Assembly: GCA_963575745.1 (NCBI GenBank) | Contig: CAUYUJ010009446.1 | Location: 947,259 to 1,011,258, forward strand | Direction of reading: 5' to 3' | From: Prorocentrum cordatum | Taxonomy: Eukaryota; Sar; Dinophyceae; Prorocentrales; Prorocentraceae | DNA: 64,000 bases | Part shown: positions 10,239 through 20,709 of the stretch, piece after piece | How the letters are laid out: each line of letters starts with the position of its first letter | Position numbering within the stretch: the first letter of the stretch is position 1 | Notes under the pieces: model-generated | The model's input: the letters and a program-made list of their open reading frames with translations, nothing else | The model's database searches: none | What the model was told of the DNA's origin: nothing | Made by a program: the position numbers and the translations under genes

Positions 10239-10711
10239 AAAAAAACGGTATCATTATGCACGATGCGCGCGGCCGTCCCCCGCCTGCTGCATGCGGCCGC
10301 ACTCGGCGCGCTGTCTGCCACGGGGGTGCCTGCCTTCATCGCCAGAGCAATCCTGTTGCATATAGCCAAGTGTGGACTACGATATCTTACAGGGGGGGGC
10401 ATACTGGCTGAGGCGTGGTATCAAGCAGAGATGTCCTGTCAGCGGCTTGCTGTTCGCGTTGGCCATCGACCCGGTTCTTTGGATGATTTGTCTCCTCCTA
10501 CCTCAGCCGGTGCACAGTTTCGGGGGTTTGCGGACGATGTGGGGATCAGCTCGGGGGACGTGGTCAGTGCGTTCCAGAGGGGTCTTTCAGTTTGGAACCT
10601 TGCAGGACCTGGATGCTTTTCGTCAATGTTGCCAAAACGGCCGTCGTCCTCTTAGGGCTCTCGCAGGGCGCCTTCCGCCGTGCTGTCGGATCGCGGCGTC
10701 CACGCTGCGGG
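10239..10711 (+). pseudogene. LINE-1 ORF2, RT motifs A-C after the Hel-A insertion
   Basis: Reading resumes with TMRAAVPRLLHAAAL (motif A, counterpart of DFRAAFPSLRHDW; the catalytic Asp of motif A is replaced by Met here). Then comes RGIKQRCPVSGLLFALAIDP (motif B; QGCP has become QRCP) in another frame, and RGFADDVGISSGD (motif C, FADD intact) near 10525. A helical block LFVNVAKTAVVLLGLSQ follows before LINE-2 interrupts at 10728. Altered motif A and B residues and frame changes show the polymerase is inactive. Confidence 0.75.
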
Positions 10712-10727
10712 GATTCAGTTGCAACCT
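10712..10727 (+). repeat. Left target-site duplication of LINE-2
   Basis: GATTCAGTTGCAACCT, repeated exactly at 13680-13695 on the other side of LINE-2. Confidence 0.9.
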
Positions 10728-13679
10728 GGGTTTCGAGACAAACTGGTTTCTCGGGCCACGCCATGCTTGGAGTGTGCGACCACGTCGTCTTTCCTCAAAC
10801 TTGCACAGCTGAAGAGAATTATCCACCGCACGAGTCGAGACATAATGAAAGCACATCGTGAGCGGATCGCTGACAACAACGAGGAGAAGCTATCTGCCAC
10901 CACTGGTTTCTTGCGTGCTGCCTTCACTGGGAATATGGTAATCATGGAGCGGTTACATGCTGTTTATCCCCGGCTTCGTTCGGCACCTGCGGCTCCACTT
11001 GCGCCTGCCGACTTCTCCAGGATCACGCCCTCGAGCTTTCACAAGCAGTTGCAAACGACAGGATGGATGATTTACGACGGCACCGTGGTAACCTTCCAGA
11101 GGACGTCTACGAGCAACGCAAATCGAATATTGTTTCTTCCCTCTCCAAGCTGGTGCCGGGATCCTCTGGGTCGGCGCAGGCAGTCAGGGATCCGTCCACA
11201 GGATCGGTTGCCACGGAACCCCAGGAGGTGGCTCGAATTCTGACGGAGCATTGGCAAAGTGTTTTCGCTGAGCAGCAGACAAACAGGAATCTGAGGCGGC
11301 GCTGGATCGACAAGGTGAAGGGCAGCTTACACGTAACCCTCGAAGATCTGACTCCAACGATCGATGATGTTGACGGTGTTTTGGCAACCCTTCCCAGCTC
11401 TTCTCCGGGCCCAGACGGCATTCCTTTTGCTGTATTCTCGATGCTTCGTGGCATATTGGCGCCACTGTTCTTAGACCTTGCGTTGCTCATGCTGCGTGGA
11501 GAAGCTGCGCCGCCGGGCAACCTGGCTTACTTGATTTGTCTGCCGAAGAGTGAGGGCACGTTGACGTCGACAGGCGAAGAGTTCTACGACGCCGGCAACA
11601 CCCGCCCCCTTTCCATCGTCGACGCCAGCAACCGCATCCTTGCGTCTATCTTCAGAGTCGTGCTTGAGAGATCGGCGGCGCCATGGGTCTCCGCGCCTCA
11701 GAGAGGCTTTATCCAAGGACGGCAAATGTTACGCAACGTGCTGGACGTGGACTTTGTGGCGCAGAAGATCTCTGTGACTTCCTCTTGGGGGGCAATCCTC
11801 CTCTTTGATTTTCGCGCTGCTTTTCCCAGCATGGATCACAAGTTCATGTGGGAAGTCCTCGAGGGTATCGGTTTTCCGCCTCAGTACGTACGTATGCTGC
11901 AAACGTTCTATACCCGGAACATGCATAATATCAAAGTTGGGAACGAATATTTTGATAGCATCGTCGTCAGCAGTAGGGTGAGACAGGGGTGCCCGCTTTC
12001 ACCGTTGTTGTTTGCCATATGCGCAGACATTCTGCTGCGTCAAATCGCAGACAATCTACATGGCTATGAAGTCGTTCGAGCTTTCGCTGATGACACAGCG
12101 GCCGTTGTGAACGATTCTGTAAAGGTAGCCCCTGTGCTCGCCAAGCTGTTTGCCGAGTTCGAGTCGATTTCTCGTTTGGGCCTAAGCGTCAAGAAAACGG
12201 TGTTCATCCCACTCTGGAAGCACAGCTCCGAGAGAGGCTTGCGGAACTTGATCACAGAGCTGGCGCCCTCCTGGCGGGACATCATCATTGCGACGCAGGG
12301 GAAGTATCCGGGATTCTGGATCGGCCCGGGAGCGTGCAGTCAGTCGTGGTCTAAACCGTTGGAGAAATTCCACAAGCATGTGTTTCTGTGGTCCAAGCAC
12401 AACTTGGGGTTAAATTTGTCGGCTATCGCTTTCAACGTGTTCATCTGCTCTGTCCTTTCGTACGTGATACAATTGCAAGAGTTGCCGGCGGATTTTGCGG
12501 ATACTTTCGCGTGGGCTTTGAGACGCGTCGTGCCTGGCCCCGGCAATTGGGTTACGGCTGCTGACTTGTGCTCTCTGAAGGAGGAGTTTGGGTTTCCGTG
12601 CTCATTTACGAACCCTGCAGATCTTGCCCAAACCGCCAAACTCCGGGTGGTGGAGACCGTTGCCCCTGACTGTAAAGATCGCTGCGCGGAGCTTTCTTCC
12701 TTCGACGATGCTGTGCTGCAGGGGCCCCTCGGGAGATGGCATCAGATCTCGTTCTTCGATATTTTAGCCCGGGCGGAGGAAAAACTCGGGCGCTCGGGCA
12801 TAACCCGCGCTGCGGTTCGACGGACAGTCGCCGCTGCTCCTCCCCAGCAGAAGAGTCTGAAATTTCAAGCGGTAGCTGTGTCTCTGATCAGGGCCAAGAG
12901 CGGCGACCGGGATCAGCGGCTTCAGCACAAGATCTCCAGATGGAGTTTCCCAGGCGATGCAGCTGACAATTCGGCGAGGATCCGCGCAAACTTTGGGCTA
13001 GTGCAGAAATGGTGCCCGCCTCGTGTGGCCGCAGCGCATCTCCGCACTGTCTTCACTGGATGGGCCACTCGCCGCCGCATGCGCCATGCAGACGCCTCCA
13101 TCCAGGGCGCTTTCGGTAGCTGCTTGCTCGGCTGCGAACGCGGAGAGGACAGTCTGGAACATTACTCGGCCTGCTCAGTGGTGTGGGATTTCGTTCGAGC
13201 GGCAAGACCCTCGGGCTTGGGATCCCTTGCTGAGCCTTCCAGATGTTCTTTCTTTCTGATGGGCACAGATACTCGCGACGAAGACAATGTCAGAACGGCG
13301 CTGGCTGTGCACGCCGTCTACCGCACTACCAACTGCCTGCGACACGCTGCGACGGACTCCGCGCAGAGCATGGACGTGCAACGGTTGCTCAGCAGATGGA
13401 CTCGCCGGGGCGCAGAACGCTCTCGGTCACGGCAGCTGCTTCGCCCATGAGGTCAGGCACGGCGACGCACCAGTCATGCTGGCGCGGCTACAACAAGTTT
13501 CTCGCCAGAGGCGTGGTTTTTATCCGTCAGTATGTCGGGCGCCTCCTCTGCGACGCTCATTCATGTGATTTATGTTGCTGCCGCTTTCTGTCATTACCCC
13601 GTGCGGGGTGGCGGAGTCTGCGACTTTGGAGGCGGAATAAAAGCAAGCGAGCGGGAGGGGGGGAACACCAAAAACAAAT
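10728..13679 (+). mobile_element. LINE-2: 5'-truncated LINE nested in LINE-1
   Basis: Bounded by a perfect 16-bp target-site duplication. It begins in coding sequence upstream of the RT (5' truncation, no endonuclease) and ends in an A-rich tail (…ACACCAAAAACAAAT). LINE-1 similarity stops and resumes exactly at the duplications. This is the expected footprint of target-primed reverse transcription. The long intact frame suggests it is younger than LINE-1. Confidence 0.92.
11063..13450 (+). CDS. LINE-2 reverse transcriptase with C-terminal Cys/His motif
   Basis: A continuous frame of 795 residues. A helical linker (DDLRRHRGNLPEDVYEQRK) leads to SSSPGPDGIPFAVFS, an RPLSIVDASNRIL block, GFIQGRQML, motif A LLFDFRAAFPSMDHK, motif B RQGCPLSPLLFAICADILL, motif C RAFADDTAAVV (about residue 340) and a thumb-like region. 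The C-terminus has CLLGCERGEDSLEHYSAC (about 687-704), a C-x3-C-x8-H-x4-C arrangement shared with LINE-1 and LINE-4. All core RT residues are present. An upstream piece (10728-11060: KLAQLKRIIHRTSRDIMKAH…) is in another frame, so a frameshift near 11050 separates them. Without endonuclease the copy could only work in trans. Confidence 0.88.
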   Translation: MDDLRRHRGNLPEDVYEQRKSNIVSSLSKLVPGSSGSAQAVRDPSTGSVATEPQEVARILTEHWQSVFAEQQTNRNLRRRWIDKVKGSLHVTLEDLTPTIDDVDGVLATLPSSSPGPDGIPFAVFSMLRGILAPLFLDLALLMLRGEAAPPGNLAYLICLPKSEGTLTSTGEEFYDAGNTRPLSIVDASNRILASIFRVVLERSAAPWVSAPQRGFIQGRQMLRNVLDVDFVAQKISVTSSWGAILLFDFRAAFPSMDHKFMWEVLEGIGFPPQYVRMLQTFYTRNMHNIKVGNEYFDSIVVSSRVRQGCPLSPLLFAICADILLRQIADNLHGYEVVRAFADDTAAVVNDSVKVAPVLAKLFAEFESISRLGLSVKKTVFIPLWKHSSERGLRNLITELAPSWRDIIIATQGKYPGFWIGPGACSQSWSKPLEKFHKHVFLWSKHNLGLNLSAIAFNVFICSVLSYVIQLQELPADFADTFAWALRRVVPGPGNWVTAADLCSLKEEFGFPCSFTNPADLAQTAKLRVVETVAPDCKDRCAELSSFDDAVLQGPLGRWHQISFFDILARAEEKLGRSGITRAAVRRTVAAAPPQQKSLKFQAVAVSLIRAKSGDRDQRLQHKISRWSFPGDAADNSARIRANFGLVQKWCPPRVAAAHLRTVFTGWATRRRMRHADASIQGAFGSCLLGCERGEDSLEHYSACSVVWDFVRAARPSGLGSLAEPSRCSFFLMGTDTRDEDNVRTALAVHAVYRTTNCLRHAATDSAQSMDVQRLLSRWTRRGAERSRSRQLLRP

Positions 13680-13695
13680 GATTCAGTTGCAACCT
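13680..13695 (+). repeat. Right target-site duplication of LINE-2
   Basis: Second copy of GATTCAGTTGCAACCT. LINE-1 sequence continues directly from it. Confidence 0.9.
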
Positions 13696-14690
13696 TATGG
13701 TAAATATCTTGGGGTTCGTCTCGGGCCAGGGGGTCACTCTGCGTCTTGGGAGGGTCCTCTTCGCAAAAACGTTCGGCGTTTTTCGGCCATCCACGGCCTT
13801 GGGCTGGGCTTCACCAAATCGATCGCTTAGTGCAGCCAATTTGCGTTTTCGGTGCTCATCTTTACGTGCCAGCTGCTGCCGCCGACTGGAAATGTTATCG
13901 CCTCGAGCTCGAAGGACTCCTGAGGCTCTCGATTGGCCCCAACAGTGCCATTCCATCCGTGCTCATGCAAGGCCTCAAACAGTTAGGATGTCCCATCGAA
14001 GCAGCAGTGTTGGATCGTGTTCATCGCGCTGCCATGTGCCGTGCTGCCGTTTACCCGCCTGCGTTGAATTTGCCCGGTCCGACGAGTGTGCGATCTTATG
14101 GGGGCGGGACCCGTGGTGGAGAAGCAGCGCTCTCTGTGCTACGCGCGAAAATTACAAGAGCATGACCAGCATTCCCAATATGCCGATGTTTGAGATGCAG
14201 TAGCAGAAAAATGTCAAGATGCTGCAACAACTGTTTCCCCGTTCCGTGAAACGTATGCTGAGCGCCCGCCTGCGGAAAAAAGAGGGCCCGCTGATGTGTA
14301 GTACAGATCTTGGCCGTATGTGCATGGCCTTCTGGAAAGCCTCGTTTCATGTGCCTCCCACCTTCCTGGCCTCGCTTTTGAAGACTCTGTGTAATGCGTG
14401 GTGTACTACTGGCCGTGTTCGGTGCCCCATTGGCCCGTGCCCCGCCCGTGGTCTCCCTGTACAGGATAAGTTGAAACATGCTATACTGGACTGCCTTACA
14501 TTCGATGTTCTAGGTATCATGCCCCTCAGTTGCCCACTTCCTTCTGCCGGGCTCCTGGGCCAATTCAGATCTCTATGTCTGTTCTTACATATTACGATGC
14601 GCTGTTGTCCATCGTTCTTTATCTTGACATGTGCTGTCACTCTTATCACACTCCGCGCACGCGCCCGTCCGCCCGCCTTGTGGGGGTAGG
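13696..14690 (+). pseudogene. LINE-1 ORF2 C-terminal part
   Basis: YGKYLGVRLGPGGHSASWEG near 13700 aligns with KVLGVFLGPGGNGKSW of LINE-4. LHGLGLGFTKSIA-like and FAFSVLIF-like blocks follow. SLLKTLCNAWCTTGRVRCPI near 14380 matches AILKTICNAWATSAR, leading into a Cys/His cluster (CPIGPC … DKLKHAILDC). Numerous stops and frameshifts are present. The element fades out by about 14690. Confidence 0.7.
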
Positions 14691-15299
14691 GAAGGCCAGG
14701 CTCCAGCAGGTGGCCCGACAGCAAGGCAAACTGGCCAGCCTGTTCGGCCTGCCGCCCCAGGGCATCGGTGGATCGCCCCCGCCCCCCCTCTCTCTGCTGC
14801 TGCGCTGCCGTCCGCTGCCCCTGCTGCTGGCGTCTCTGCTGTCCCCGCCCCCGCTCCCCCCTGGGTTAGTGCGCTCCTCCTCCTCCTCCTCCTCCTCCTC
14901 CTCCTCCTCCTCCTCCTCCTCCTCCTCCTCCTCCCCCTCTTCCTCTTCCTTGACCTTCCACCCAGCCGTCGCTGGGTTCGGGAGAGCCTGACTGCAGGGC
15001 GTCTTCCCGAGACGGGCAGCCCCCTGCACGGTCTTGCGCCGTGAATCCAGGATCCTGTTTGTGCACCCTGTCGGCGCCAATGCTGATTCCTCAGTTGGTA
15101 CATCCTGTTGGTGCGTAGTCTTCATTGACTGCTGTCGTCTGATTGCACGGGCGGCACGTGGTCGGCGCGCCTTCCTCCTCTTCCCCCCCTCCATTCCTGC
15201 TCCTTATAAATAACTCCCCCATGTCGCGCCCCCAGGCGCGTCGGTAGGGCGGGTCAGTTCCGCCTGCGATTCCCTCACTTCTCACTTTGCTGGAATTTC
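14691..15299. repeat. (TCC)n microsatellite and unassigned flanks
   Basis: (TCC)n at about 14875-14950. The flanks (14691-14874, 14960-15299) are GC-rich and carry nothing I recognise, apart from two similar phrases CATCCTGTTGGTGC and CACCCTGTCGGCGC near 15065-15115. Confidence 0.6.
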
Positions 15300-15560
15300 A
15301 AAATTGCAGCAGCTTCACAGCTGGAGGGCGGGGCGTTTTCCAAATGTGGATATCGCCTTGACGCCGCGCGCATTCATCTTAAAGCTTGCAAGAGCTTCAA
15401 GGATTGAGGGAAGGCCTGTTTCAAAATGTGGCTCTTGCCATGGCGCCGCGCACATGTGCATTACACTGTGCAAAAGCTTTACGGATGGAGAGCGGGTCTT
15501 TTTTAACATGTGGTTCTCGCTTTGGCGCCGCGGGCATCCGTTGCAAAAGCTTACAGCAGT
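15300..15560 (+). repeat. ~80-bp degenerate minisatellite
   Basis: Just over three copies starting with AGCTT (15311, 15392, 15475, 15548), each holding AAATGTGG then a GGCGCCGCG-type block. Similar to 1900-2140. Confidence 0.65.
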
Positions 15561-15589
15561 TGCAAGGTTTCTTGTGGCTGACGCCCCAG

Positions 15590-15775
15590 GAATAGTGTTC
15601 GGGCACGATTTCGGATTTCCGGGCGCAACGATGTGTCTGATTCTCGGTGGTGAAGTCCCAAGAATGGCGTTTTGGCGCGATTCCAGACCGCCAGGACGCA
15701 ACAGTGAGGTTAATTCGCGGCGTTGAAGTCTCAGGGCTGGTGTTTTGGGACGGTTGAGGACTCTCAGATGGTTGT
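15590..15775 (+). repeat. ~72-bp degenerate minisatellite
   Basis: About two and a half copies of a unit with GCGCGATTCCAGACC, GACGCAAC and TGAAGTCTCAGG-like phrases. Confidence 0.5.
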
Positions 15776-15884
15776 CTCCCAACGGCACTTACCGCATTGA
15801 ATTTGAATTCTTGCAGGGACCCACAAAGAGGGAACTTGGAGAGAGGGTTTATTGCCACATTGCGGGTGCGCTTTGGCTTTGCAC

Positions 15885-16618
<734 letters not shown>

Positions 16619-17724
16619 CCACGCATCCAAGAAGGTCTGGAGCTCCCCGCTCGATACAGCCTCCCGAAGCCATGGCCTTTCCCTCTGGCGCTGCGGACGC
16701 AAGGCCTGGCCCGTGCCCAAGGCACACTCGCAGCCTCGCCTGAAGACTAGAGGCCACGCCATCCGCCTCGGCCGAGGCAAGCGGAAGGCAGGGCATCGAG
16801 CATTCACGGCAACTCAGCATGCTGGCTCGAGGTGCCACAGCACCGCAAACCTCCCGCTGGCACATGGCCGAGGACAGGGAAGGTTTGCAGTGCGGTGGCC
16901 TTCGGAGGCAACCATGGCGGTGTGCGAACCTACCACCACGGTCCAGCCTCCGACTGGCGGCACAGAGCAGAGCACGCTGGGGCGCAAGAAGCGCTGGCCG
17001 TCGCGGCAAGCGCGCCAGCCACTACATTAAACGGAGCGCTCCAGTGCGTGAAACCTACGCACCTGGTCCAACTTCCGCTCGAGCGAGAGCCGTGCAACGG
17101 CACGAGCTAGCTCAAGAGCGGGAGACGAGCGCCGAGCAGAGCTGCCTAGCCTGCAGCATCGCCGCGTCCAAGGGACGTACCGTTGCCGCTGGCAGCAGAG
17201 CCCGATCCCGAGCGTGGGAAATCCTACGCTCCTGGTTCAGCCTCCGCCCGAGAGCGGGGGCAGAGCAACACAGAAAGACGGAGCCCGACCCCGTGCGTGG
17301 GCGAACCTACGCACCTGGTTCAGCTTCCGCAGGGCGAGCATGCAAGGCACAACACACAAGGCACAAGCGCGCCCGACTAAGCACCGTGCAAGCGGCTGCA
17401 CCTCGCCACCAACACCGCAGCGGGTCCTGGCCAGATGCCGACCTGCTACGTTGCCGCTGGCAGCCGAGCCCGAACCCGTGCGTGTGGAAACCCCTACGCA
17501 CTTGGTTCCGCCTCGGCACTGGGACGGGCGGCGCTGCTGGAGAGCGGCGCGGAACGCGCCTCGCAGCAGCGACTCCCCCCGCAAGGCAACACCCTCACGC
17601 GACCTGAGGCACCAAAGTAGGGTTTGGTTGCCTTGCAGAGGCAGCCCGAACAGCCGTGTGCAAACCACACGTCTGTTCGCGTGATGGCAGACAGAGCGAG
17701 GCGGCAAGCGTGGCAAGAAAGAGC
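16619..17724 (-). other. LINE-3 3' region with dispersed repeat phrases
   Basis: Non-coding on the element strand. On the plus strand four imperfect copies of a phrase like CCTACGCACCTGGTTCAGC lie at about 17052, 17223, 17309 and 17492, 85-185 bp apart, separated by variable sequence. A plus-strand open frame (16819-17607) is compositionally biased and not supported. Confidence 0.5.
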
Positions 17725-20200
17725 CTAGCCCCCAACGACGCGCCTGCGCATGCGCCGCAGCGGCTCAGGGTCACCGGTGCCGCCCGCCCCAGCGGGCTGC
17801 AGGCCGCGCTTCAGCCTGCTGAGCACCGCCTTCTGCCTATCGTTCTTGGGGGCCTTCGGGCACTCCGCTGCCAAGCCCGCCATCCTGCGGCTCTGCGTCC
17901 AGTAGCCGCACTTCACGCAGAAGAGGTGGTTACCAGCCCGCCACAGGTCGTGGGAGCCGTGGGCGTCGAATCCCCACCACGGCGGGAGCTGCGGCGGCGG
18001 CAGCGGCGGGGTCCCGCCACCGGCCCCAGAAGGACCCCCCGACGTCGGTGGGCTACCCCGCTGGCCGCCGCCAGGCGCGCCGCTGCCGACTCGCCCTGCA
18101 CTCGCCTCGTCTCCTTCCACCTGTGCTGGTGCCTCGCTGGCCTGACTGTGGGACAGCAGCGCCGCGCCCGCCGTGATGAGCGCCGCGGCTGCAGCGACCG
18201 ATCCGCCACTGCTCTCGGCCCCTGAGGCCCAGGAGCCCGCGAGCGCGTCGCCCCTGCCCGCGCACTGCTGGCAGGCCCAGACCGTGTCGCCGTCGACGTC
18301 CAGCCACGTCCCGTGCCGCCCGCACGTGCGCTGCGGGCAGTCGGGGAAACTGCAGTGTGCTCGCCATCGCATCTTGCAGCCGCGCCAATCGCACCGAACT
18401 GCTTCCAAGCCTGGGCCCTCGTGCCCGTCCGCTGCCGTGAGCTCGGCGTCGCCGACCTGCATCGCCGAACCCAGCCAGCAGAAGACCTTCTTGACGAGGC
18501 GATCCTGCCTGCGGCTCCTATCTCGCACGTCGTCGTCGCTGGGATGCATCTGCGCGCCCTGCACGGCGCGGGCATCGGCGCTGTGATTGCCCCGCCGCTG
18601 CCAGGCCGTGACGCGCTCCGCCTGCACGTCCGCCAGCGTGGCGTGCGCTTTCACCTTGTGGATGGTGACGCTGCCGACCCCCACGTCGTCGAGGGCCGCC
18701 CAGAACCGCACCCAAAGCTCGCGGTAAGGCCGCTGCCACTGCAGGCACCACGCCCTGCCCGCCGCGAAGCCGTCCACGAGCAGCTTGCAGTCAGTGAAGA
18801 TCCGCACAGGTGGTAGGCAGCTCTGGATGCCCTCGATGGCCGCCACCAGCTCCGCTGCCCCTGATTCTTGGGGATACGGCCAGGGGAGCGGGCCGAAGAG
18901 GCTGACTGCCTCGCTGTCGGGCCCCATGACGACGACCGCCCAGCCGCCGCGCGCCGAGACGAGGCTGGGGTCCAGAACGCTCCCGTCCGTGAAGAGGTCG
19001 CCCGAGAGCGGCTGCCCCACCAAGTCGGCATGACCCTCCTTCCGCGCCTCCCTGGCGTCGGTGGGCGGTGGCAGGGTCCTTCGGTGCTCGGGTGCAAGAG
19101 CGCGGGACCAGAGCGGGTCCTCGTCTCCCTCGACGCTGGCCATGCCGACGATGGTGCGAAAGGGGATGTCGCCAGGGGGGGACCGCTCGTCCGCCTCCTC
19201 GTTGGAGATCCACTCGCCGCGGCTGACCTCGGTGGCTGGGCGCTGCCACGCCAGGTGCCGCACTGCGCCGTGCGCAGGGCATCCCCTGGGGCACCAAGGA
19301 GAGGAGGCCAATGGGCGTTCCTCAAAGAACCGCCGCGCCACGGGCCAGAGACATCCGACCAGCGCGTTCTTGGCCGAGCTCATCTGCTTGGCCTTCTGCT
19401 TGCTCATGCGCTTGCGTGCCAAGGTGCGCCTGATACTGGACAGGGCGCCTCCATCGCGCAGGTGCTCCAGTCCTGGGTGCTTGCTCGCTGCTCGCCACAG
19501 CGCCCTCTCGTGGCCATCGGCGATGTGCTTGGCGAGCGTGGAGGCCCCCAGGGTCCGTAGGTCCAGCGGCTGCTGCTTGTCGTTGGTGAGCAGCCCTGGC
19601 AGTGTGGCGGTCCAGCCCAGGCGGTGGCAGGCTAACGCGCACGCCGCAGCTGGCCCGCGTCCAGCCAACGCCTCAGGCCCGCCTCTGGCCAGCAACGTCC
19701 TAGCCCCTGCGAAAGCGCTGCCCAGGGCCCTCAGGTCCCTGCTGTCCGAGTTGAACTGCACCGCCTTGGCCCATGCGACAATGGGCAGCGCCACGTGGTC
19801 GTGCAGCGGGTCGCAGTGCAGACGCTTGCTGAGGAGGAAACTGAGGCTGAGGCTCTTGCCTGGGCCGTGCCCATGGTGGACGGCGTTGACCTGGCTCCTC
19901 CACTTGTTGAGCTGCGACGTCGGCCAACCCACCACACTCAGCCCATAGCGAGTAGCAGGCCGCAGACCAGTGTTCGCCACTCGAGCTGCTGCTGGGGTCT
20001 CCTGCGAGCGGATGGCGTGCAACCTCTGCAACTGGGATGCCGCCTTCGTATGCCGCTTCTCGAGGACCACGAACGCCTGGCCGTCGAGGCAGTAGTCGAC
20101 CCCCAGGTTCTTGACCGAGTCGGCGATGGGAAAGGCGATGCCTCCCATTAGCTTGGCGACAGTGATGCCAGCTCTGGCGAGCTGGCCAGCAGCTCGCTCT
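17725..20200 (-). pseudogene. LINE-3 ORF2 C-terminal part: RT thumb, RNase H, Cys-rich domains
   Basis: After the RT core the frame reads ADSVKNLGVDYCLDG and continues through a connection region to a ribonuclease H domain (about 19015-18560). Its four acidic positions are visible: LFTDGSVL, GAAELVAAIEG, FTDCKLLVDG and NHSADARA. RNase H removes the RNA strand of the hybrid. Two Cys-rich modules follow: RCDWRGCKMRWRAHC through CPQRTCGRHG and WACQQC, and near the end LFCVKCGYWTQSRRMAGL with a following Cys. The latter may be a zinc-binding module. A Pro/Gly-rich linker separates them. The open frame extends upstream to 20427, but its first 75 or so residues are a shadow of the RT frame. Confidence 0.8.
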
Positions 20201-20709
20201 TTGCTGCTGAGACCTTGCAGCCTAGGGCCTCCAGCTGTGAGATGACCGCCTTCGTCGCCTGGGCCACGTAGGCTGCGACCTGTGCCATCGGTCCGTGGCA
20301 GCCGACGCAGCAGTCGTCGAACATGATGGCGAGGGTGACTCTGGGCTCGAGCGCCCGCCACAGCCGCGCATGCTCGTCCGCGAGCACCAGCAGGCCGCAC
20401 TTGAGGAGCCGACCCGCATGCGAGCACCCCGCGATGAGTCCCGCATCCAGCAGGTAGGGCTCGGACACGCTACCGTCAAGCATGAAGCGGCGCTCCCCCG
20501 CGTACAGGGTGAGGGCCATACCCAGCAGGCCCCGAGGGTAGCCAGCCAGGACGCCACGGCCCTGGATGATGGCCAAGTCCACGAGCTCGTAGGCCTTCCA
20601 TAGGTCGATGAGTGCCGCTGCTGCTCCTTCTCCACGTGCGTGTGCGGCTTCTGCGCGCAGGGCCTGCCACCAGACGGCCTCTTCGGCCGCACGGCCGCGC
20701 CCCCCCCCC
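20150..20709 (-). pseudogene. LINE-3 RT core, motifs A-C, in a shifted frame
   Basis: The frame reads AAAALIDLWKAYELVDLAII (motif A, Asp present; cf. DLSKAYD), then a palm segment, AGLIAGCSHAGRLLKCGL (motif B region) and LAIMFDDCCVGC (motif C, FDD). It then gives LEALGCKVSAAKSELLAS before the next frame change near 20165-20190. The upstream frameshift falls in or next to a run of ten C (20700-20709), where one reading gives FWGGGAAV and the other the expected RAAEEAVWWQALRAEAAH. A homopolymer length error, in the genome or in the read, is therefore a possible cause. Confidence 0.75.

Larger units (their letters stand above)
3654..14690 (+). mobile_element. LINE-1: decayed non-LTR retrotransposon with nested insertions
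   Basis: A plus-strand LINE recognised by collinear similarity to LINE-4: coiled-coil plus RRM-like ORF1, apurinic endonuclease-like (EEP) domain, FADD reverse transcriptase and a C-terminal Cys/His motif. It carries many frameshifts and stops. Two later elements split it: Hel-A (6992-10238), inserted a few codons before RT motif A, and LINE-2 (10728-13679), inserted after the RT core. Removing both joins the conserved RT blocks in the expected order and spacing. No spliced-leader relic or target-site duplication was found, so the 5' end (somewhere in 3530-3654) and 3' end (about 14640-14690) are estimates. Confidence 0.85.

Noticed and set aside
16819-17607. Plus-strand 262-residue frame
   Set aside because: Antisense to the LINE-3 3' region, biased in Ala/Arg/Pro and explained by the repeated CCTACGCACCTGG phrases.
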